Part shown: one piece after another, positions 21,401 to 26,997 of the stretch
Position numbering within the stretch: position 1 is the stretch's first letter
How the letters are laid out: each line of letters starts with the position of its first letter
DNA from: GCA-958296115 sp965222445
Lineage (GTDB): Bacteria; Chloroflexota; Dehalococcoidia; Lucifugimonadales; CAJWER01
DNA length: 64,000 nt
Assembly: GCA_965222445.1 (NCBI GenBank)
Contig: CBDCTY010000001.1
Coordinates: 124,001-188,000 of the forward strand
Direction of reading: 5' to 3'
Position numbers and translations under genes: made by a program
The notes under the pieces: generated by a model
Seen by the model: the letters and a program-made list of their open reading frames with translations, nothing else
What the model was told of the DNA's origin: nothing
The model's database searches: none

Positions 21401-22454
21401 CAGCGACAGCGGCTGGACCAGGCATTCGCACACCGGAACGGGGACCAGCACGCAGATCACCGGACTGGCAGGCGGCTCGCAGTATTACGTGCAGGTGCGG
21501 GCCAAGAACGCCGAGGGGGACAGCGGCTGGACCAGCGGCAGCGCAACGCCCACGGCAAACAGCGCGCCCATCTTCACCGACGGGGCGAGCAATACCTTCA
21601 CCATCGACGAAGGGGCCACGGCGGTGGGCACGGTGGCGGCGACGGACCCGGACGGCGACCCGCGGACCTACAGCCTGGACGCCACGGGCGACCACGCCGA
21701 CTTCGACATTGTCAGCGGCACGGGCCAACTGACCCTGAAGCAGGCGGCTAACTACGAGATCAAGAGCTCCTACACGGTCACCGTGAACGTCAGCGACGGT
21801 CGGAGCGGATCGGACAGTATCAACGTGACCGTCATCGTGACCGACGTGGACGAGCCGCCGCGGGCGCCGACGGGGCTGACGCTGACGCCGGGGGTGCAAA
21901 GCTTGAGCGTATCCTGGGTCGCTCCCGGCGGCATGACGGGCAAGCCTCCGGTGAACGGCTACGACGTGCAGTACAAGCTCAGCAACGCCGGCGGCTGGAC
22001 CCGTCATTCGCACACCGGAACGGGAACCAGCGCCCAGATCACCGGACTGACTGCCGGCTCCCTCTACGACGTGCAGGTGCGGGCCAAGAACGCCGAGGGG
22101 GACAGCGGCTGGACCAGCACAGTCAGTGGAACGCCCACGGCAAACAGCGCGCCCATCTTCACCGACGGGGTCTCCACCATCCGTCGCGTGGCGGAGAACA
22201 CGGCGGCGGGACAGAACATCGGCAGCCGCGTGGCCGCCACGGACGCCGACGCTGGCGACACGCTGACCTACGCCTTGGGCGGGACCAACGCCTCGCACTT
22301 CGCCATAGACGCCTCCACCGGCCAGTTGCAGACCAGCGGCGCGCTGGACTACGAGGCCAAGAACTTCTACTCGGTCACTGTGACGGTCAGGGACGGCTGG
22401 GGCGGATCGGACAGCATCACCGTGCTCATTCCCGTCACCAACGTGGACGAGTAG
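12495..22454 (+). CDS. giant GLUG / cadherin-like / FN3 modular surface protein, main segment B
   Basis: About 3,310 codons continue segment A. The first possible start, GTG 12495, is created by the IS right end; genuine host sequence begins at 12513. Domains by base position: cadherin-like 12513 and 12811; FN3 13105; cadherin-like 13400; FN3 13700; one GLUG module 14008-15180; then mainly alternating cadherin-like and FN3 domains to 22450 (cadherin-like starts near 15181, 15810, 16425, 16740, 17075, 17720, 18070, 18710, 19330, 19690, 20330, 20950, 21560 and 22150). A cadherin-like variant with an extra aromatic insert (GGYPYPFYPVDV) occurs three times. FN3 domains share SLSVSW and KPPVNGYDVQYKLSS motifs. 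The frame ends at TAG 22452-22454 right after VTNVDE, where other repeats continue as DEPPGAP. No C-terminal anchor or sorting motif is seen before the stop. A surface adhesive or cohesive role is inferred. Confidence 0.85.
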   Translation: MGDLGVFADATVTRTVAENTVTGQDIGNPITAADPDAGASVTYSLDAGDGANFAIDIATGQLKTKNPLNYETKTSYTLTVTASDGSLDDTISVTVNVTNVNEAPVFADATVTRSVAENTVTGQNIGNPITAPDPDAGAVVTYSLDTSDGANFAIDIATGQLKTKNPLDFESDNSYTLTVTASDGSLDDTISVTVNVTNVNEAPGPPTRLGVVPGVGSLSVSWVAPDAAAMAGKPPVNGYDVQYKLSSASGWTSHAHTGTGTSAQIAGLTAGSLYDVEVRAKNAEGDSGWISGSGTPTAPAPGNRPPTFTDGPSKTFTIAEGATAVGTVAATDPDGDTRTYSLDATGDHAAFDIVSGTGQLTLKQAADYEGKSSYTVTVNVSDGGSGSDSINVTVNVTDVAEPPTVAPGNVTVSPAALGLDVSWTEPTASDMTGKPAVSGYDVQYKLSSDSGWTSHGHSGTGISTQIRGLTAGSTYDVQVRAKNHEGTGPFSATVTGVPGAAGSTVDYDLDNNGLIEITSLAKLKAIRWDVNGDGSVASGDQANYETAFPNAAAGMGCKLNTSSQPTCTGYELTENLDFDEDGDRRITSVDAAYWNDGAGWQPIGSKPIGGTLSSFTETFDGNGHTITNLFINRPNANEQGLFRDLRGSGAIRNVGLVDVDVTGGSHIGALVGNISGGEVIASYSTGKVDGANSVGGLVGDAIGGEIIASYSAASVRGTYFAGGLVGFISVRGGVSASYATGTVRGVSFVGGLAGGMATGNRADAVNASYATGLVFGSKSDVGGLVGSYSPRPGVSSSNMVSVSYWDTGTTRQSGSVGGLGKITSDLQSPTAYGGIYSAWNVDLDNADNDNDPATNGDDPWDFGTSSQYPALKVDFDGDDTATWQEFGRQGRAAPPSAPFFSASTAVRRVAENTASGVNIGNPVAATDHNGDALTYTLGGTNASHFAIVASTGQLQTKNALDYEAKNSYTVTVSVSDGKDAAGNAEASPTSDGTINVTISVTDVDEPPGAPTGLRVTPAVQSLSVSWTAPAAAAMAGKPPVNGYDVQYKLSSDSVWTSHAHTGTGTSAQITGLTAGSPYDVRARAKNAEGDSGWTSAAGVPLAAPAVSNAEPTFDEGATAGRVVSTRIRAGRPVGAPIAATDTDGDPLTYGLGGTDVAYFTIDAATGQLTTTQALEQLDKSTKVRFSVDVTVMDRKDASGAADSNVDATITVTVSLINRTASSAKVRMVERAANVRWEQETPSDSIDAYELQIKRILPPSTDPFRVVDDNIVGTQLTVRNLLPGAKYQLKIRGKNAYGVGPWGRYNLPHVPPAFREGDSATRSVAENTAANTNIGAPLTADYADATVTLTYSLKGTDANHFAIDGATGQLKTKEPLDHEGKSSYEVEVEVSDGHKKDSIDVTINVTDVAEPTTPPSGVNRAPAFNDGASTTRSVAENTPGGVNIGRPVAATDTDNDTLTYTLGGTNANHFAIDSATGQLQTKGALNYEAKNSYSVTVTVRDGRSGSDRIDVTINVTDVAEPTTPPSGVNRPPAFTTAWGEVTLQVNENTASGRNIGKRLAAVDPDGDTLTYELSGMYAPLFAIDSASGQLKTKGALDYEHKDAHRGGYPYPFYPVDVLAFDGRGKLAVMFVYIQVIDVAEPPGAPTGLKVTPSVESLSVSWTAPAAAAMDGKPPVNGYDVRYKLSSASGWSSHSHSGTGTSAQITGLTANSLYDVQVRAKNHEGDSGWTSAVSATPTALAPGNNPPTFNEGSSASRSVAENTAAGQNVGSPVDATDADAGDTLTYALGGTDAAHFAIVAASGQIRTSGPLNYEGKTSYTVTVSVSDGKSASGGADGGIDAKITVTIYVTDVDETGAPPAGVNRAPAFTAGGEVTLRVKENTASGRNIGKRLAAVDPDGDTLTYELSGLFAPLFAIDSASGQLKTKGALDYEHKDAHRGGYPYPFYPVDVLVFDGRGKLAVMFAYIYLTDVDEPPGLPAWWEVTPGVESLSVSWAAPADMAGKPPVNGYDVRYKLSSASGWTSHSHSGTGTSAQITGLTAGSPYDVQVRAKNHEGDSGWTSAVSAPPTAQVPGNNPPAFTDGPSKTFTIAEGTTAVGTVAATDADGDTRTYSLDATGDHAAFNIVSGTGQLTLKQAADYERKTSYSVTVSVSDGKNAGGGADGGIDARITVTINVTDVAEPPGAPTGLKVTPSVESLSVSWTAPAAAAMDGKPPVNGYDVRYKLSSASGWSSHSHSGTGTSAQITGLTANSLYDVQVRAKNHEGDSGWTSAVSATPTALAPGNNPPTFNEGSSASRSVAENTAAGQNVGSPVDATDADAGDTLTYALGGTDAAHFAIVAASGQIRTSGPLNYEGKTSYTVTVSVSDGKSASGGADGGIDAKITVTIYVTDVDETGAPPAGVNRAPAFTAGGEVTLRVKENTASGRNIGKRLAAVDPDGDTLTYELSGMYAPLFAIDSASGQLKTKGALDYEHKDAHRGGYPYPFYPVDVLAFDGRGKLAVMFVYIQVTDVDEPPGAPTVLTVTPGVESLSVSWAAPAAMAGKPPVNGYGVRYKLSSASGWTSHGHSGTGTSAQITGLTAGSPYDVQVRAKNHEGDSGWTSAVSAPPTAQVPGNNPPAFTDGPSKTFTIAEGTTAVGTVAATDADGDTRTYSLDATGDHAAFNIVSGTGQLTLKQAADYERKTSYSVTVSVSDGKNAAGAADASIDATIAVTINVTDVDEPPGAPTGLTVTPGVESLSVSWAAPDAAAMSGKPPVNGYDVQYKLSSDSNWTSHGHSGTGTSAQITGLTANSLYDVRVRAKNHEGDSGWSSAASGTPTAPAPGNRPPTFTDGPSKTFTIAEGTTAVGTVAATDPDGDTRTYSLDATGDHAAFNIVSGTGQLTLKQAADYERKTSYSVTVSVSDGKNAGGAADASIDATITVTVNVTDVDEPPWAPTGLTLTPGVQSLSVFWVAPGGMTGKPPVNGYDVQYKLNSDSGWTRHSHTGTGTSTQITGLAGGSQYYVQVRAKNAEGDSGWTSGSATPTANSAPIFTDGASNTFTIDEGATAVGTVAATDPDGDPRTYSLDATGDHADFDIVSGTGQLTLKQAANYEIKSSYTVTVNVSDGRSGSDSINVTVIVTDVDEPPRAPTGLTLTPGVQSLSVSWVAPGGMTGKPPVNGYDVQYKLSNAGGWTRHSHTGTGTSAQITGLTAGSLYDVQVRAKNAEGDSGWTSTVSGTPTANSAPIFTDGVSTIRRVAENTAAGQNIGSRVAATDADAGDTLTYALGGTNASHFAIDASTGQLQTSGALDYEAKNFYSVTVTVRDGWGGSDSITVLIPVTNVDE
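17400..19016 (+). repeat. 1,617-bp tandem duplication, unit 1
   Basis: The unit (539 codons) holds FN3, two cadherin-like, FN3 and cadherin-like domains. It is followed directly by a second copy at 19017-20633. The first 1 kb of the two units is almost identical and the remainder slightly more diverged. Boundaries fall at the conserved interdomain sequence encoding DVxEPPG. Confidence 0.85.
19017..20633 (+). repeat. 1,617-bp tandem duplication, unit 2
   Basis: In-frame second unit of the tandem pair beginning at 17400. A five-domain block was duplicated as a whole, the expected product of unequal crossing-over between interdomain linkers. Confidence 0.85.
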
Positions 22455-23095
22455 CCGGGCCCGCCGACGGGGCTGACGGTGACGCAGGGAGTGGAGAGTT
22501 TGAGCGTGTCCTGGATCGCGCCCGACGCCGCCGCCATGGATGGCAAGCCCCCGGTGAACGGCTACGATGTGCAGTACAAGTTGAGCAGCGTCAGCAGCTG
22601 GACCAGTCATGGGCACAGCGGAACCGGGACCAGCGCCCAGATCAGCGGCCTGACCGCCAACTCGTCCTACGACGTGCAGGTGCGGGCCAAGAACGCCGAG
22701 GGTGACAGCGGCCGGACTGGCGTCGTGGGCGTTCCGCTGGCGGTGTCCGTCCCGAGCAACGACCCGCCCACCTTCAACGAAGGGGGACAGCGCCACTCGC
22801 CGGGGTGGAGGAGAACACGGCTTCCGGCCAGAACATCGGCAGACCCGTGGCCGCCGTCGACCCCGACGGCGGCACGCTGACCTACAGCCTGCGTGACGAC
22901 AAATCTTGGTTCACCATCGACAGCGCCACCGGCCAGCTCAAGACCAAGGGCGCTTTGGACCACGAAAGCAAGACCTCCTACGACGTCATGGTGTCTGTGA
23001 GCGACGGCAGGGACGACGCCGGCAAGGTCGAGTCCGACCCCCAGACTGACATCACCATCTGGGTGACCATCAACGTCAGCGACGTGGACGAATAG
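22455..23095 (+). pseudogene. decayed C-terminal tail of the giant protein gene
   Basis: The same frame continues after the TAG with a clear FN3 domain (22455 to about 22740, motifs SLSVSW and GKPPVNGYDVQYK). It then enters a cadherin-like repeat in which a run of five G near 22783 shifts the frame by one. Downstream of the extra base the repeat reads cleanly (EENTASGQNIGRP, IDSATGQLKTKGAL, VTINVSDVDE) to TAG 23093-23095. One nonsense codon and one indel therefore separate about 210 codons from the main frame. Either the protein was once longer or the two changes are errors. Confidence 0.8.
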
Positions 23096-23525
23096 CCAAT
23101 CTGGGCGCCCAACTCGGTGCAGTAGCTGGGCGCCAGCCACATGGCGGCTTGGCGCACCGGGCACGCCATCCAGCGCGTGGGTCAGGGTGGCGTGCCCGGT
23201 GTTGGCGAGTTCGGCGTCGACACCATACGGCTGAAGCCCATCGGGCCCTTGATTTCGAGAGCCTCCTAGAGGTCCTGTCCCGTAACCGTCACCGGCGGAG
23301 GCGCGCGGGCTGTCGGCCCGCAACGCCGTTAGCCATCCATAGGCGGGTTCCTACGCTGCGGCGGTCCAAAAGCAAGGATCATGCCAAGGGAATCCTCGCT
23401 TGTCCGCACATTTACAGCGCAACCTCCCACCGAAAAGTTCGCATTCGGTACACTCTGGCCCACCAAGCTATACAAAAGCGAGAACCTTCATTCAACGAAC
23501 TCAATCGACACGGAAAGCTTAAGCC
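23096..23525. other. intergenic region with one hairpin
   Basis: I recognise no gene in these 430 bp. The only clear structure is a perfect 13-bp inverted repeat, CACCGGGCACGCC (23155-23167) with its complement at 23189-23201, separated by 21 nt and without a T-run. It could be a terminator for the giant gene or a remnant. Confidence 0.5.
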
Positions 23526-25230
23526 CGAATCCACCGATGGACGGCGTGAGGACAGCGGAAGGGGGGTGAGGGAGCTGCGGGCGAGATGGCCTGGGCTCCA
23601 TTGGGGGTAGATGGGAGGGCGGCGGACGGTCTTCAGTTGCCGCACAGGGTCCCTATGGCCGTCTGCGGGGACTGCGATGCGCGGGATGGTGAGAGAATAC
23701 ACAGCAGGGAACTCTCGCGGACCAGGGTGGCGCGAGTTTGCGGGGACCTTCGGTTGTGCGGTGGGTAGCTCGGTCGCCGACGGCGCCGTCAGGCCGGGAG
23801 TGGAATGGCTCGCAGTCGGGCCAGGGCGCGACTGAATTGGGTTTCCCAGGGCCAGCGCTGGGGAAGATGCAGGGTGAGGCGGCGGGCCGAGCGGGTGATT
23901 CGTCCGGCGAGGGAGAAGAACCGCCGCCGGAGGGTCTTGGTGGTCACCACCTGCTCACCCAGACCGGTCCGCGCTGTCCAACGGGCCAGGTGCGCCATCA
24001 CCTGTATCGCCAGCCAGGCGGCGTTGGCGGCGAAACGGCCCGACGGCATGTGGTTCAGCCCCACGCCGTACTTCAGGTCTCGGATGGCATTCTCGATCTC
24101 GGCGTGGCGGCGATGGTCGGCCTCCAGTTCCAAGGTTTCCCCGTCCCGGTCGGTGATGAAGCCGTGATAGCTGTAGCTGGTGAAGAGGGCCAGTTGGGAA
24201 CCGGGCGTGGGCTTCACCCGCCGGACGATGAGCCGCACTGGGGCGGCTTCGGGCTCACCCTGGAAGGGGGTGCAGGTGGTCTCGGCCACATCGGCGGCGC
24301 CGTCCATCCAGTATGGGATGGGCGTCCAGTCCGCCTCGGGTATGGCCTCGATCAGGTTCCGCAGGCTTTTGTGCTGGCGGATGGTGATGGAGAAGCGCAC
24401 GTCCAGCTTGCAGCAGAGGGATACCACGCTATGGGTGTAGAAGCCGCTGTCGGCCCGCACCGTGAGTTGCCCGCTGGCCCCTCCGTAGCGCACCCGCCCA
24501 CCGTTTCACGCAGGAAGTGGGCGGCGCCACGAGCGGTGTTGGCCCGGCCCTCGCGCAGCCGGCACATCAGCACGTCGCCGGTTCCGGCGGCGACAGCCAG
24601 CAGCGGGTGATAGCCCCGCTTGCCGGTATAGCCGTGGTGGCGTGCCCCTTCCTTGGCCAGTCCGTAGGTCTCGCAGATGGTTGAGTCCAGCTCGATGGTC
24701 AGGGGCGAGTCGCCGGGTCCGGCGCTGGTCTGCCAAGCGCGTGCCAGCAACTCCCGGCTCACCCGGTCCAGTTGACGGACGTGGCCCCAGCGAAAACTGC
24801 GCAGGAAGGTGCCCAGGGTGGATGGCGCCTTGATCGTGCCGCCCAGGATGCGGGCCGTCCCACCGGCGCGCAGCGCATCGGCGTCGTCGATGCAGTCGCC
24901 GCCCGCCAGCGCGGAAGCGACCAGCGTCAGTATCTTGTCCCCCGTGTTGGCCCGCCCCGGCGCGACGCCCAGGTTGAGGTGATGGTCGACGAGTTCCCGC
25001 AGGCCCAGGTGCTGGGCGAGGGTGGCCGGAAGGAGCAGCCCGGCATTGGCCACCAGGCGGTGGTCGTCGAAAGAGACACGGATGCGGTCGGGGTGGTTGC
25101 GTGGTAGCATCTATTGGGTGCTCCTTGTTCTGGGGTCGGTTTGCTGTTACAAAACCATTATCCCAGATTCATGGGGGCACCCTCTCGCTTCTTCAAGGGC
25201 TGTCCCCAAGGCCCTCCTTCGGTGGATTCG
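23526..25230 (-). mobile_element. IS1380-type element B, copy 1 (inactive)
   Basis: The ends are set by the inverted pair CGAATCCACCGA (from 23526) and TCGGTGGATTCG (to 25230). The same right end occurs in copy 2 at 58460, after which the two loci differ. Length is about 1.7 kb, normal for IS1380. No target duplication could be recognised. The element cuts into a DUF1697 gene at its right side. Confidence 0.7.
23789..25110 (-). pseudogene. IS1380-family transposase, frameshifted
   Basis: The gene runs from ATG at 25110 to 23789 and matches the intact copy at 57016-58341 throughout (FDDHRLVANAGL, STLGTFLRSFRWGHVRQLD, DLDSTICETYGLAKEG-type, RADSGFYTH and HAEIENAIRDLKYGVGLNH motifs). A single C is missing near 24494-24500 (CCC against CCCC in the intact copy). 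This breaks the frame just before the RADSGFYTH segment, so the N-terminal 215 residues and the C-terminal 234 residues lie in different frames. A 3-bp deletion near 23990 also removes one residue. The product cannot be a complete transposase. Confidence 0.88.
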
Positions 25231-25839
25231 GGGTTTGACGCGGCGCCGAACCTCGTCGAACGTGTGCCTGAACTCGTAACTCGGGCCATTGGCCAGCGAT
25301 TCGGCATATCCACGGCTGTCATCGTGCGATCGAGCAAAGAGCTCCAGCAGATCGCCACGTCGAACCCCTTCGATACCTCTGGCGACCCGCGCTTCCTCCA
25401 AGTGGCGTTCCTCGAGAACATACCCAGTGCCGAAGCAGTCGCCCATCTTGACCCGGAACGCTCGCAGCAGGACGGCTTCGCTGTACGCGGGCGCAACGTC
25501 TACTTGCACTACCCCAATGGCACGGCACGGAGCAAGCTGACGAACGAGTACCTCGCCTCGCAGCTGCAGACCGCGAGCACGATGCGGAACTGGCGCACCG
25601 TCCTCGCGGTTCTGAAGATGGTCGATCATGATCCGCGAGGTACTCGGACAAGCCCCTCTCTTCCAGGGCGCTGTTTGGCGGCCCCCTTTTCGAGGACCGC
25701 CCCCTGTCTTGTGACGCTCTCTCGTCGTCTTCCTCATATTCGCTCTGGCTGCTTCTCCTCATGCTCCTCGACGGAAACGTCACTTTTGAAGCAAGACATC
25801 CCCTTCGGTAATTCAACTGTGAGCAGTTTGGGCTCTTGA
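25231..25839 (+). pseudogene. DUF1697 family protein, N-terminus removed by IS insertion
   Basis: The frame after the IS right end encodes the C-terminal two thirds of a DUF1697 protein. Recognisable segments are FGISTAVIVRSSKELQQIA, NPFDTSGDPRFLQVAFLEN, DGFAVRGRNVYLHYPNG, RSKLTNEYLASQL and TMRNWRTVLAVLKM. Family members usually end soon after the RNWRT motif; the frame here runs on for about 65 unrelated residues. The N-terminal half is not found on the other side of the IS (before 23526), so an adjacent deletion or rearrangement also took place. The family's function is not established. Confidence 0.75.
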
Positions 25840-25863
25840 CAGTGGAGGCCGAAGGAATAGACT
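25836..25863 (+). promoter_or_regulatory. predicted sigma-70-type promoter for the acetamidase gene
   Basis: TTGACA at 25836-25841 is followed after 16 bp by TAGACT at 25858-25863. The start codons of the next gene are about 40-45 nt downstream. Confidence 0.5.
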
Positions 25864-25902
25864 GACCCTGCGGACGCCACACACCATCGGAAACGGAGGG
25901 CT

Positions 25903-26832
25903 ATGCAGATGCAGCGCGCCACACGCGACGTGCTCTACTATGAGACTGGCCGTGACAATCCGGTCACCATGAGGGTCAGACCCGGAGAGGTGTTCGAGGT
26001 CGAGACACAGATGAACCGGGGCCTCGACTCGTCCGAGATCCCGGAGGAACTGCGAGATCTTTGGAACTCTAAGCGCAGCGACGACCACCCGACGGATCGT
26101 GGAAACCCAACGTCGGGGGCGATCTGGGTCGGGGGCGCGGAGCCCGGCCACGCGCTGACCGTGCACGTCGAAGATATCCAGGTACATGGGATCGGCTACA
26201 CACAGTACAGGGGCTCCACGGGAGCGGCGCCGGGCTTTCTCGGCGATAGCGGCGTAGGGCCTCAATTCAAGGCGGTGCGAATCGAGGAGGGCAGAATCAT
26301 CTGGAACGACCGGCTGTCGTTTCCGGTAGAGCCGATGCTGGGCGTGGTCGGCGTGGCGCCGGAGAGGGAGCGCAGGCACAACGGATGGGCGGGTGAGTGG
26401 GGAGGTAACTTCGACATACAGGAGATCACCTCGGGCGCATCTGTTTCGATCCCCGTGCAGGTGCCCGGCGCCCTGCTCCACGTGGGTGACATGCACGCAC
26501 GACAGGGCGATGGGGAGATCTGCGGCGGCGGGGGCATCGAGACCGGTGGCATCGCCAGACTGCGAGTGGAGTTGGCCGACAAGCCGCAATCGATGACGTG
26601 GCCGAGAATCGAGAATGCCACACACATAATGACCACGGCACAGGCGAAGCCCGCTGAGGACGCCTTCCGCATCGCCCTGGCGGAGATGATCCTGTGGCTG
26701 GGCGACGACTACGGCATGGAAAGGGGAGAGGCGTTCATGTTCCTGGCGCAGTGTCTGGAGGCCAGGGTCACCCAGTTCGTCAACCCGACATACTCCTACG
26801 TCGCCAAGGTCAACAGGAAGTACCTGCCGTAG
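25903..26832 (+). CDS. acetamidase/formamidase family protein
   Basis: The 309-aa protein matches the FmdA/AmdA family, enzymes that hydrolyse formamide or short-chain amides to ammonia and the acid. Supporting segments are the N-terminal SGAIWVGGAEPGHALTVHVEDI stretch, the central EWGGNFDIQEITSG block, and GALLHVGDMHARQGDGEICG, which carries the conserved metal-binding-type His and Asp residues of the family. Length is typical. Two in-frame ATGs are possible. The second, at 25909, is 8-10 nt after GGAGGG and fits better than the first, which is only 2 nt from it. It probably has its own promoter at 25836. The substrate cannot be told from sequence. Confidence 0.88.
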   Translation: MQMQRATRDVLYYETGRDNPVTMRVRPGEVFEVETQMNRGLDSSEIPEELRDLWNSKRSDDHPTDRGNPTSGAIWVGGAEPGHALTVHVEDIQVHGIGYTQYRGSTGAAPGFLGDSGVGPQFKAVRIEEGRIIWNDRLSFPVEPMLGVVGVAPERERRHNGWAGEWGGNFDIQEITSGASVSIPVQVPGALLHVGDMHARQGDGEICGGGGIETGGIARLRVELADKPQSMTWPRIENATHIMTTAQAKPAEDAFRIALAEMILWLGDDYGMERGEAFMFLAQCLEARVTQFVNPTYSYVAKVNRKYLP

Positions 26833-26997
26833 TGAGTCTGCGGCGCTGGCCCGTTCGGTCGACATGCGCCGGGGACTGGGGCGCCATCGTGCGGTCGGGC
26901 AGGGCGTAGCCAACCTCGAGTCTCACAGCTAGCCGCGTGAGCACGGCTTCTGTGATAGCATCGCGTTGCCCTACCTGTCGCGAGGAGGCGCGCCCAG

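Noticed and set aside
20856..22796. Minus-strand frame of 646 codons over the cadherin/FN3 region
   Set aside because: Same reason: its periodic content mirrors the repeats of the plus-strand gene.
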